Shown here in pieces: positions 33,737-44,600 of a DNA stretch of 64,000 nucleotides. The position numbers and the translations under genes are program-made. The stretch is from contig JAEWCZ010000032.1 in the NCBI GenBank assembly GCA_023390335.1, forward strand, positions 117,299-181,298, read 5' to 3'. The notes under the pieces were generated by a model that saw only the letters and a program-made list of their open reading frames with translations, was not told where the DNA came from and did not search any database. Numbering within the stretch: position 1 is the first letter of the stretch; every line of letters starts with the position of its first letter. The DNA is from Bacillota bacterium (lineage in GTDB: Bacteria; Bacillota; Clostridia; Acetivibrionales; DSM-1351).

Positions 33737-34192
33737 ATGAAAAGTAAGAAAGAAGAATTGGCGACACAGGCAGTTAATTTGTTTAGGAGTGGTTTATATT
33801 GCTCTGAAGCTATTTTACAGGTTTTTAACAAAGCATTAAATCTTGGTCTAAATAATAGTTCTTTAAAAATGGCAACAGGGTTTGGAGCTGGTTTAGGTGC
33901 ATCAAAATGCTGTTGTGGATCTTTGACGGGGGCTGTTTTGGTGCTGAGTGCAGTTAAGGGCAGAATAGACCCCGAAAGTAGTGTCGACGAGCTGTTCGCA
34001 CTCACACAAGAATTACACGACAGGTTTAAGGAAAAATATAAGTTTACGTGCTGTAGAGTACTGACAAAACCTGTAGAATGGGGTGCACCGGAACACCATC
34101 AATATTGTGAAACATATGTGGGTGGGGCGGTTGAGATATTAGTAGATATTTTTGAAAAAAATGAAGTGGCTGGATATGAGTTGATTTCTTAA
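33737..34192 (+). CDS. C_GCAxxG_C_C-family protein, possibly redox
   Basis: 151 residues. The conserved cysteines appear as L-Y-C-S-E-A, then G-A-S-K-C-C-C-G-S-L-T-G-A, F-T-C-C-R-V and Q-Y-C-E-T, the pattern that names this family (split-Soret/C_GCAxxG_C_C). Its members are believed to bind redox or metal cofactors and often stand in metalloid or thiol-reducing neighbourhoods. AAGGGGG lies 7 bases before the ATG. Its place after arsR-acr3 suggests a part in metalloid handling; that is inference. Confidence 0.8.
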   Translation: MKSKKEELATQAVNLFRSGLYCSEAILQVFNKALNLGLNNSSLKMATGFGAGLGASKCCCGSLTGAVLVLSAVKGRIDPESSVDELFALTQELHDRFKEKYKFTCCRVLTKPVEWGAPEHHQYCETYVGGAVEILVDIFEKNEVAGYELIS

Positions 34193-34587
34193 GCACTATC
34201 TTTATATTTATTAAATTCTTTTTAGAACAAAATTGATGGTTAACATATGTATTTTTTAATAAGCTTCTTTTATTTAGAGCCATTCCTTGGAGATACATAG
34301 CTGCTCAATACTTGATAAATATTCCTAAAAATATTTTAAAATAATGTATAGTTAATTATATCTTTATTGTCTTTACAACCACTATAAAGCCCTATTTATT
34401 AACCTCTCAAACCACAACATGTTTTAAAATGGGAAATTTATACAAATATTGGTATAAGTTACCTTGAATTAACATAACAATCTTGACTGGGGTTGGATTT
34501 GTATGTTAAAGTAAAATTTGGAAATAATTACATGCATTCAATATTGCTTCTGATCTATAGTATTGAAAAAGTGGGAGGATAATAAAT
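34193..34587. other. Intergenic region before the DUF362 lipoprotein gene
   Basis: About 395 AT-rich bases. TTGACT near 34481 with a poor -10 is the only promoter-like signal noticed. No gene, terminator or structured RNA was recognised. Confidence 0.35.
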
Positions 34588-35640
34588 ATGAATATTAAAA
34601 GTATGATAGGTATTGTTTTAAGCATTGTGATGATGCCTTATCTCGTAGCATGCAGTAATGCTGCTAAGGACAGTGTTAATGAAGTTGCTGAGGTAACCTC
34701 ATCATCAACCTCATCGTCAACCCTATCATCAACCTCACCATCAACCCCATCAGTAACCCGTTCACAAAGAGAAACCCCAATCGTGTATATGACCACTGAC
34801 ATCAGCTCTAAGGGTTTGATATCGGTTTATAATGCGCTGGACTGGACACCGAAAGGTGATGTTGCAGTGAAGCTCAGCACAGGTGAGCCGCCGGCGAGTC
34901 ACTATCTGGATCCGAAATTGATTAAAGAACTGGTGCAGTCAGTCAAGGGTACAATTGTGGAATGTAATACAGCGTATGGAGGATCCCGAATCAGTACAGC
35001 TATGCATATGCAGGTTGCGAAGGATCATGGCTTTACGGCGATTGCAAAGGTGGATATTCTGGATGCCGACGGATCAATGAGTCTGCCGGTAGTAGGGGGA
35101 GCCCATCTGAAAGAAGATCTTGTAGGATCACACTTTTCCAATTATAATTCTTATCTTGTATTATCTCATTTTAAAGGACATGAAATGGCAGGATTTGGAG
35201 GGGCTATTAAGAATATTTCCATAGGTCTTGGTTCGAGCGAAGGAAAATGTCTGATCCATACAGCCGGAAAATATAATTCAACCATATATGGCGATAATCA
35301 GGATGACTTTCTGGAATCCATGGGTGATGCAGGCAAGGCAGTTTCTGACAGCCTAGGAAACGGAAAGAATATTGTTTACATCAATGTGATGAATAACCTT
35401 AGCATAGATTGTGACTGTAACGGCAATCCAGCAGAACCGGAGATTGATGATATTGGAATACTTGCATCCACTGACCCGGTAGCGTTGGACCAGGCATGTA
35501 TCGATCTTGTATATGCTGCAAAGGGTAGTGAATCCCTCAGAGGAAGAATTGAAGATTTGAATGGATTACATACGTTGGAGCACGCAGAGAAAATTGGTCT
35601 TGGTTGTCGCACTTATAAATTGGTGAATATTAATGATTGA
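34588..35640 (+). CDS. DUF362-domain lipoprotein with Ser/Thr linker
   Basis: 350 residues. A lipoprotein signal ends in L-V-A-C (Cys22). Residues about 38-58 are a Ser/Thr/Pro linker encoded by imperfect tandem TCATCAACC-type repeats (about 34697-34760). The rest is a DUF362 domain: V-Y-M-T-T-D-I-S, S-H-F-K-G-H-E-M-A-G-F-G-G-A-I-K-N and D-P-V-A-L-D-Q-A-C-I-D-L-V. DUF362 proteins are often fused to 4Fe-4S ferredoxins, but here no ferredoxin cysteines are present, although C-D-C-N-G-N remains. GC content looks higher from about 34790 than in neighbouring genes, hinting at transfer. Its stop overlaps the next start (ATGATTGA), so it is coupled to the permease. Function unproven. Confidence 0.8.
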   Translation: MNIKSMIGIVLSIVMMPYLVACSNAAKDSVNEVAEVTSSSTSSSTLSSTSPSTPSVTRSQRETPIVYMTTDISSKGLISVYNALDWTPKGDVAVKLSTGEPPASHYLDPKLIKELVQSVKGTIVECNTAYGGSRISTAMHMQVAKDHGFTAIAKVDILDADGSMSLPVVGGAHLKEDLVGSHFSNYNSYLVLSHFKGHEMAGFGGAIKNISIGLGSSEGKCLIHTAGKYNSTIYGDNQDDFLESMGDAGKAVSDSLGNGKNIVYINVMNNLSIDCDCNGNPAEPEIDDIGILASTDPVALDQACIDLVYAAKGSESLRGRIEDLNGLHTLEHAEKIGLGCRTYKLVNIND

Positions 35641-36535
35641 TATACTGCATCGTGAGTTTATATATTTATTCTATTATTTTAGTGTTCAGCTGGAACAGAT
35701 TTTTACATATTGGCTGTTAGGTATGATCATAGGGTCTGCGGTGTCGGTGTTTGGTAAGGAACGGATACATCGGCTGTTTAGCGGCTTGCAGAATAAGAAA
35801 CTTGGGGTATTAGGCATTTTCCTAGCCAGTTGTCTGGGGATAGCCTCTCCGCTTTGCATGTATGGAACGATTCCAATTGCGGCTTCCTTTTCGGAGAAGG
35901 GTATGAGAGACGACTGGCTGGCTGCTTTTATGATGTCATCGATTTTATTGAATCCTCAGCTGATTATTTATAGTGCAGCATTGGGAACTAAGGCATTGAT
36001 TGTACGAATTGTCGCCTGCTTACTATGTGGATTTATAGCAGGGTTGCTAATAAACATATTCTACAGGAAAGAATCATTCTTTAATTTCAGCGGTTTCTCT
36101 GAAATGAAAAGCCGTGATACAGATCTCAACATTCTACTACGTTTCCTCAAAAATTTCGGAAGAAATGTGAAAGCAACCGGTCTGTACTTTCTTCTGGGAA
36201 TTTTATTGTCCGCGCTGTTTCAGAGATATGTACCAGCAGATGCATTTGCTGATCTATTCGGCAGTAACAAGGGATTCGGTGTACTGATGGCAGCCACAAT
36301 AGGTGTTCCGCTTTACATGTGCGGAGGAGGAACAATACCGCTTTTGCGTCAGTGGCTATTTGACGGTATGAGCATGGGATCTGCAGCCGCTTTCATGATT
36401 ACCGGGCCAGCCACGAAAATAACCAATTTGGGTGCAGTGAAAATTGTATTGGGTACCCGACGGTTTGTACTGTATTTATTATATGTTATAATTTTTGCAC
36501 TTTTAATTGGATTCTTATTAAATGTTTGGATTTAA
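35633..36535 (+). CDS. ArsP-like (DUF318) membrane permease
   Basis: 300 residues with about eight membrane segments. G-I-A-S-P-L-C-M-Y-G-T-I-P-I-A in the first half and P-L-Y-M-C-G-G-G-T-I-P-L-L in the second are the paired conserved cysteine/glycine motifs of the DUF318/ArsP permeases, which export trivalent organoarsenicals. The start overlaps the DUF362 gene by 8 bases. In clostridia such permeases also stand next to thiol and redox genes, so the substrate may differ. With arsR, acr3 and the Cys-rich protein upstream, arsenic handling is the simplest reading. Confidence 0.8.
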   Translation: MIDILHREFIYLFYYFSVQLEQIFTYWLLGMIIGSAVSVFGKERIHRLFSGLQNKKLGVLGIFLASCLGIASPLCMYGTIPIAASFSEKGMRDDWLAAFMMSSILLNPQLIIYSAALGTKALIVRIVACLLCGFIAGLLINIFYRKESFFNFSGFSEMKSRDTDLNILLRFLKNFGRNVKATGLYFLLGILLSALFQRYVPADAFADLFGSNKGFGVLMAATIGVPLYMCGGGTIPLLRQWLFDGMSMGSAAAFMITGPATKITNLGAVKIVLGTRRFVLYLLYVIIFALLIGFLLNVWI

Positions 36536-37172
36536 TGGCATCTAGAACAAACGGCGGTTAATACATATTTTATTAACTTTATGCTTCCATAACACCATAA
36601 AAGTCTTGTACCTGCATTTTTTATGGTAATAAACATATAGAGGCGTTGGGTAAACATTAACAATTCATTTTTTGAATCATATATCCGATTTTAATACAAT
36701 GATAAGGAATATCTGATTCAGACTTTAAATACTTCTTACAATGTTCTATTAAATTAAAGAAATGATTAGCTAAAATAATTGAAATAACCTTGATAAATAT
36801 CCATTTTTAATTTTTAATTTTATGTGCATCGATTATAGTTAAAATATTCTTTATTCAAAATAGAAATCATCAATAACTTGAACTTTATCATATGTTTGCG
36901 TCAATAGACATACGTCGTGGAATCCTATTCCCCTGAATTACACGAAATTTTAATTTCGTGTAATTGGGGGCGGTGAGATTCTAAGACATTCTATACATTT
37001 ATAAATAATTACACATATCAAATATTGTTTTGAACAAGTCTCTCCAAATTTGAAATATGCTTTAAATAAATTCTCGCCTTCGCTTTATACCATTAATCAG
37101 AGGTCTTTTGACGAGGATATCCAAATGCCACAGGTTTTGTGAAATAATTTATTCTGATGTTGACCTCTTGTA
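36536..37172. other. Intergenic region between convergent ArsP-like and MATE genes
   Basis: About 640 AT-rich bases. Its only notable element is a perfect 14-base stem, AATTACACGAAATT with AATTTCGTGTAATT, extended by C/G pairs, at 36929-36970. No T run follows on either strand, so it is not a classical terminator. No gene was recognised. Confidence 0.45.
36929..36970. repeat. Isolated long inverted repeat
   Basis: CCCTGAATTACACGAAATT and its near complement AATTTCGTGTAATTGGGGG surround TT. It could fold as RNA from either strand, act as a protein-binding palindrome, or be a relic of an insertion element end. Confidence 0.5.
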
Positions 37173-38531
37173 CTAGCCTTCAGAGTATACCTTAACTGGT
37201 AATTCTGACAGTTGTATCGTATCTTTTAAATATAATTTTATATAAGTCATACGGATAAGCATTCCTGCCACCCAACCGATTGGACTGGCTATCCATATAC
37301 CGTTAATGCCGAAATGAGAGGACAATATAATTGCTAAAGGAATCTGTACCAGACAAAACGATCCCACAGTTGCTATTGTAGGAATGAGCGCTTTTCCCAT
37401 TCCAAGTATCAGACCATTCATAATCTGCATAATTGAAAAAACCAGATAAAAAGAGCCTATAATTCTGAAATAATTTACACCCGCGCTTATTACCTCCGGG
37501 TTATTATTAAACATATACATAAAATATCTGCCGCAGGTTATTACAAGTAATGAGATAGCTACGGAAATCAGTGCGCCCATCAGCAGTGATCCCCTATATC
37601 CCCTCTTAATCCGTTCAACTTTCTTTGCACCTATATTTTGAGCTACAAAATTAGATAGTGCTTTTCCAAGGTTTAAAGCAGGCATTGTTGCAAATGCATC
37701 AATTCTTGAAGCCCCAGTAAATGCTGCAATACAAATATATCCATATCCGTTGATAAGTCTTTGAAGAACTACCCATCCCAGACTTACGAAAAGCTGCTGC
37801 AGCATTGACGGTATTCCAATTTCCAGACTCTTTTTCAATATAGAAACATCAAGCGATATTTTTCTGAAATCAATCCTATAGCATTCGTACTTTTTGTATG
37901 TATAGACATAGATTACTACTAATGAAAATAATTGAGACAAAACTGTTGCAAATGCTACTCCACCCACACCTAGCTTAAAGACAGTTATAAATGTAACAGC
38001 CAATATAAGATTTAATACTGATGATGCAATTAAAATATATAGCGAACTTTTCGTATCGCCAAGTCCTCTTAAGATATTGGAGTATACGTTATAGCCAAAC
38101 GTACCTATGGCACCCGCAAAAATAATTTTCACGTATATGTTTGCCGATTGTTCAATTTCCTGAGGAACATTAAATAACCTTATTATCTGCATGGAGAATA
38201 CCACACCTATTACCGTTACAATTAATGTAAGTACAAAGGATATTATTAATCCTGTTTCAATGGCTTTCTTAACCCTTTCGTGTTCTTTTGAACCATAAAA
38301 ATTGGAGACAAGAATACTGATACCCAATGTTATACCAAGTGCAATTGCCAAAAGTATTGAATAAAGGGATGCGGATGCCCCTACTGCAGCCAATTCCTTT
38401 TCCCCAAGCATACGGCCAACTATTATACTGTCAGCAATATTATACAGCTGCTGAAAAACATTACTCAGCAGGATTGGAAGGGAGAAGATAAGTATTGTCT
38501 TATATTCATTTCCTTCGGTTAAATCAATCAT
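37173..38531 (-). CDS. MATE-family efflux transporter
   Basis: About 452 residues, twelve membrane segments in two homologous halves. The N-terminal N-V-F-Q-Q-L-Y-N-I-A-D-S-I-I-V-G-R and A-A-V-G-A-S are typical of the clostridial MATE/NorM-DinF branch. I prefer ATG 38531 over the upstream in-frame TTG (38543), which almost touches the AAAGGA motif. The transporter follows the NRPS gene on the same strand after about 105 bases and probably shares its transcript. The likely job is export of, or self-protection from, the NRPS product, using a Na+ or H+ gradient. Confidence 0.88.
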   Translation of the reverse strand: MIDLTEGNEYKTILIFSLPILLSNVFQQLYNIADSIIVGRMLGEKELAAVGASASLYSILLAIALGITLGISILVSNFYGSKEHERVKKAIETGLIISFVLTLIVTVIGVVFSMQIIRLFNVPQEIEQSANIYVKIIFAGAIGTFGYNVYSNILRGLGDTKSSLYILIASSVLNLILAVTFITVFKLGVGGVAFATVLSQLFSLVVIYVYTYKKYECYRIDFRKISLDVSILKKSLEIGIPSMLQQLFVSLGWVVLQRLINGYGYICIAAFTGASRIDAFATMPALNLGKALSNFVAQNIGAKKVERIKRGYRGSLLMGALISVAISLLVITCGRYFMYMFNNNPEVISAGVNYFRIIGSFYLVFSIMQIMNGLILGMGKALIPTIATVGSFCLVQIPLAIILSSHFGINGIWIASPIGWVAGMLIRMTYIKLYLKDTIQLSELPVKVYSEG

Positions 38532-38648
38532 AATAATTTTCAAATCCTTTCAAACTAATTATGGAACATGCGCGATTAATGGCTAAACCCAACTCATAAA
38601 CCACACATATTGAATTGAGTCTTAGCTCATAACCGGTAATATCATCCT

Positions 38649-41600
38649 TTATTCTTTTACACTTTCTATAAGCCATTTTACAATAGAAAGACAATTATTT
38701 GCCTGTCGTTCTATTGTATTACGATTACTGATGTTAGGACTGTATCTCCACTTGAGTTCTATTTTGTTATCAATAATTGCACCGTCAATTGCCAATTTTT
38801 CATTGAATCTGATGGTATCCTTGTCTCTTCCTAGCCCGGAGCTTTCTTTTGCTATCCTGAAAATACCATTTTCATTTAAGCGGCTGTTGATAGCACCTCT
38901 ATAGTTATACAGAATTTCATCTTTTCTGGATTTTCTTAGTTTCTCCGTAACCTCAGGCTGTCCCAACATATCTTCAACTAAATGAAAACCATATCCTTCA
39001 TTTGGTATTTCTGATAATTGTTTTTTAAAGAAATCAATATCCTTTGGAATATCCTTAAGTCTGCTGGCTTTAATCAGAAGAGTACCGCTGGAAGACTTCC
39101 AGCCTAAGGTTCTGACTAAGTCAATGTTTTTTAACTGCGGAACCATTCCAAAGCCGCCTTTAACCACTGTAATTTCTACATATTCACTATTCGTCCAATT
39201 GCTAAAGCATTTACTTATAGCCCAGAGAAGTATATTATCTACATCAATATCATAAGTTACCGTAACCTTTCTTAATAAAAGCTCTGTTTCCTGCTCTGTT
39301 AATGATACAGATACTGTTTCAACAGAACCGAAGGTATTGAGTTTAATATTTTGAGGATAGTCCAAAGGTATATACTTCACCTTGTCCCATGGCAGGTTAA
39401 CCCAATATCCAACTTCATTTTTAACTTCCTCTGAATGTATATATCTGCCCAATTCTTCCACATAATCTTTTATTGTAATCATACCATCTATCAGTTTTAT
39501 CTTTCCTGTTTCTTTCAACTGTAAATAGGAATCCTCCAGATCATTTACAAAAGTAGCAATTGATGCACCATCCATAATTAAATGATGTGCAACGATTAAT
39601 ATTCTGCCGTCTCTTTCATTGCCAAAATCGAGATAGGATACATTTAATAATATATCGTTTTCAATAAAAAAACCTGCATGTACCTTTTCAGCATATTCTT
39701 CAATGAAACGACTCTCGTCCTCAGGCAAAACATCCTCGCATTTTATATGATAAAAAGGTACTTTACTCTCTTCAAACTTTTTAATATTCTGTATCCATTT
39801 GCAATCATTTTTTATGAAAACAGCTCTTAACGTATCGTGAATTTTAAATAAATAAGTAACAGCATCTTTGAGAATATTAGCATCAATGCCAGATTCCACC
39901 TTAAACAGTCTACCAATATTAAACTGTTCTAATTTTTGTGATTCCATTATGTTAAAGTACCAAGATTGGCCGCAGGTTAGTGGAATTTCACCGTATATCT
40001 CATCTTTTACAGTACTATGCCTGATTGCTTTATTTATGTTCTTATTGCAATTTGTGGCTAATTCTTCAATTTTTAGAGCCAGACCCTCAATAGTAGGATT
40101 CTCCAAAATGGTACGGATGGGCAGCTCAATATCGTATTGTTGATGAACTCTTGCTACTATCTGTACGGCAGTTAAAGAATGTCCTCCCAATTCAAAGAAG
40201 TTATCTTTGATACCTACGTTGTTTTTATGCAAAAGCATTCCCCACAGTTCAACCATATACCTTTGTACATCAGTTTCCGGCGCCACATAGCTGTCACTTC
40301 TGTCATCTATACTGATTTCGGGTTTTATTAGGAGCTTTCGGTCTACTTTCCCGGTGGTAGTTAATGGCAATGAATCCATAAAAACATATGATGCTGGAAT
40401 CATATAGTCAGGCAAATGTTCTTCTAAAAACTTTCTGATTTCCTGTACCGAAAGCTTATCTTCTGCTACTATGAATGCAGCCAAGAACTTGTCTTGCTCA
40501 TCATTTTCAAAAGCCTTTACTGCGCATTTTTTGATTTTGGCATTTCTCAGCAAGGCCAATTCGATATCGCCCGGCTCAATTCTGAATCCTCTGATTTTGA
40601 CCTGAAAATCTTTTCTTCCTACCAGTTCGATATTTCCGTCAGTCAAGTATCTTGCCATATCACCTGTTTTATATAAAATTTTCCCATTTATATCAGACTT
40701 TACAAACCTGGACTTGGATAGTTCCTCATCTACATACCCCTGTGCCACACAGTCTCCGCTTATACACAATTCTCCTACTGCTCCGTAAGGTACAAACCTT
40801 TCCCGTTCATCCAGTATATACGCCTGAGTATTTGATAACGGTTTCCCAACCGGAACTCTATTGAAATGTGGGTTAATATCTCCAGTATCAAATACTAAGG
40901 CATTGGACGAACATTCCGTAGATCCATATAAATTTAACAGCGGAACATTTTTAAACAATTTTTGCCATCTCTCTACCATTGGCAAAGGTATTGGCTCGGC
41001 ACTGGTTGTCGCAAGCCTCAATGATTCCCATTCTCCCTTTCTTATTTCTGCCTGGTTCAATATTCCCTGAAGCATGGCAGGGGTTGCCAGAAAGTATGTA
41101 ACCTTGTGTTTGACGACGTTTTCCCATAGTCTGGCCGGATCAATTATTTCATTTCTGTCGAGCATAAGAGTAGGAATACCTCTAAGCAAACCACCAAAGC
41201 ATTCCCATGTAGCTGCAACCAATGCATAGGATTTATGGTATAAAGCAACATCGTCCTTTTTAAACGGGTATTCATTCCACATCCAGTAAAGCCGGTTTAG
41301 TACGGAACGTCCGCTCACTTTTACCCCTTTTGGTTTTCCTGTTGAAGAAGAGGTATATATGATATTTAATGTGTCTTCAGTAGTGTATCTGCATGGAAGA
41401 TTGTCTGAACTATATTCGGCTAAATTACATTGTATAACATCGTAATTAATTTTACAGCCATTGTAATCCTCAATCTTATCCCAGTTTGAAGTGATTATTA
41501 AAAATTTAGCATTGGTGTCTTTTAAAATTTCCGTTAACCGATTAATAGGATATTCCGTATCCAACGGTACATACACTGCCCCAAGCTTCATTACCCCGAA

Positions 41601-44600
41601 CATTGCCTCAAGCATATCAAATGATCTTTCTATGGCAATAGCTATCCGTGTCCCGGTTTGTACACCTATTTTAGATAAATATGAAGCCAGTTGGTTTGCC
41701 TTATAGTTTAATTCCTTGTAAGTAATATATTTATCTCGGAAGAAATATGCAACACTATCCGGTGTTTTTGCTACCTGGTCTTCGAAAAGCTGCGTAATTG
41801 TTTTGTTGTAGTCATAATCTTTAGACGTGTTATTTATATCATTTGCGAGTAGTTTTTTCTCCTGTGGTGAAACACAATCCAAATCTTCCAATGAAGCATT
41901 CGGATTTTCTACAATCTTTTCAAGTAGGTATGCTAAATTATTAATCAGCTTCTTAATAAAGTCAGCAGTATAAATATCATTAAAATAAGAGAATTGCAGA
42001 TATATTGAATCACCTTGCTCCTGAGCATATAAAGTCAGTTCATATTTTGTAAACCCTGTTTCCAGCTCTCTAAATGTAATATTTACATTGCTGTCTGAAC
42101 CGTCATCCACTGTTTCAGCTTTCTCAGAATACATATTAAACATTGTTTGAAAAACAGGTGAATTGCTTCCGTCACGAATAGTGTCAGACTGCTCTACCAT
42201 CCACATAAATGGATAATTTGAATTTGCAAATCCGTTAATTACCGTATCCTTTACCTGATTTAAATATTCAACAAAAGAAATTCCGTCATTTACATTAATT
42301 CTAAATGGCAGCATATTCAAAAAGAACCCTACCAGATTTTCTGTTCCGATAACATTTCTGTTAACATGAGGCGAACCAATAATTACTTCATTATTCCCCG
42401 TATATTTACACAATGTATATGCATAGGCTGATAATAAACTTATGTAAAGTGTTGCTCCATTTTCCGCACCTAATTGACGGAGCTTCCGGGATACTTCCTT
42501 ATCAATAATTATTCCTTCCGAACTACCTTTGTAGGATATCTTTTCTGGTCTGCGACAATCCTTGGGCATATTTAGCACAGGTAACTTTCCGGATAAATTA
42601 TTTTTCCAATAGCTCATTTGCTTGTACATTTTTTCCTTGGATATGTTATCTTTTTCCCATAGTACATAGTGTCTGAAATTAATAGGGTTATCACTATACT
42701 GAACCCTTTTGCATTCGTTCTTTATTTGACGCATGATTACAGACAAAGACCATGCATCCATTACAATCTCATGTGTAGAAAAAATTATTTGAAATTTATC
42801 TTCATTTATTTTAAAGGCTTTAAGTCTGTATAATGGTTCATGCTCCAGATCAAACGGATGATTTACTTGATATCTTGCATATTCCTTTACTAACTCAGCC
42901 TGCTTATCGCTTTCCTGTGAGGAAATATCCTCAACCTGCATATCAATATCATCAATATCTAGAAATTTCTGATATGCGCTTCCCTGAACTTCTATAAATC
43001 TTGCCCTGAGTCCGTCATGCTTTCTGATTACATTTAACCAAGCCTGCTTTATAAGATCTATATTCACGCTGCCGTTTATTTCGACTAATCCCTGGAGAAT
43101 ATAAAAAGGGTTATCCTTCTCAAGCTTCCATAAAAACCAAAGTCTTTGTTGTTCCATAGACAGAGGATAAACCCCGTCTTTTGTTTCTCTTGCTTCTACT
43201 ATGCGTTTACTCCCCTTGTTTTCTTCAACGGAAAGAGCCAAAGCTTCCACATTCAATGAGAATAAAGAGTCAAAAGATAATTTAACATCCAGCTTTTCTT
43301 CCATCCTATTCAAAGTTCGCATAGCCAAAAGCGAATCTCCTCCAAGGTTCAAAAACTTGTCCATTCTGCCTACCTTGTCCAATCCAAGGAATTGCTTCCA
43401 TATGTCTGCAATGATTATTTCAGTTTCTGTCCTTGGCTCGATATATGCTACCTCAAGATCAGGTCTTACATTTTCAGGTTCAGGCAGTGCTTTAACATCC
43501 AGTTTTCCATTACTATTCAGTGGAAATTCATCAATTTTTACAATTTTATCAGGAACCATATAGCCCGGTAGATACTTTCTAAGGTAGTCCTGCAGCTCAT
43601 ATTCCTTAATCCTACTGTCGCTTATGATATATGCCACCAGTCTGATATCGTCCAATTCATTCTTATTTTCCGCTAAAATCTCCCGGGCAACTATTTTTTC
43701 ATTTGTACGCTTTCTTTTCTGAGGCACTACCGCACAAGCTTTGATACCTGCAAACTTTAGAATATATGATTCTATTTCAGGTAATTCAATGCGGAAACCT
43801 CTTATCTTAACCTGCCTATCAATCCTTCCCAGATACTCCAGATTCCCATCGGGCTGGTATTTAACCAAATCTCCTGTTTTATACAACCTCGAGTACCGTT
43901 CATCAGCCGAAAACGGATTTTTAAAAAACACCTTCTCTGTTCTTTCAATATCGTTTATATAACCTCTACCAACACCGGTTCCTGATACACACAATTCTCC
44001 AATTTCTCCGAATGGTACTTCATTAAAGGTTTCCGGCTCCAATACATATACCTTTAAATTTTGAATTTCCTTACCGATGGACATATTTATGACGCTTTCA
44101 TCGGGGGCATCATAAATCAGATAGTGGGATACGCCGTCAGAACACTCTGTTGGTCCATATGAATTTAACAAAGGAATGTTAAACATTTTAAACCACTTTC
44201 TGCATAAGATCGGAGGTAATGCTTCACCAACCAATGCAAGCCATCTGACAGAGGAGAGTAAATCAGCGTCGTCAGAGTTGGCTTCCAGATATTGAACCAG
44301 AGTTCTCAGCATTGATGGAACAACCTGCATAACTGTAACTTCTTCACTTTTAATTTTTTCGAGTAAGAGCTTTGGTTCCCTGACTATTTCATCTTCAATA
44401 ATATGTACTTCACCGCCGACACACAGTGCAGTAAGAAATTGCCATAGTGATATATCAAAGCATTGGGAAGCAATCTGTGCAACCCTGTCACTTGAATTAA
44501 TATCCATGTCCTTTATCTTTGCATATAAATGCTCTGCCATCCCGATTCTCTCAAGCATTGCACCCTTTGGCTTTCCGGTAGATCCCGATGTAAATATAAT

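Noticed and set aside
34690..34765. CRISPR-like or VNTR array
   Set aside because: The repeats are short, imperfect, without spacers, and are explained by the coding of a Ser/Thr linker.
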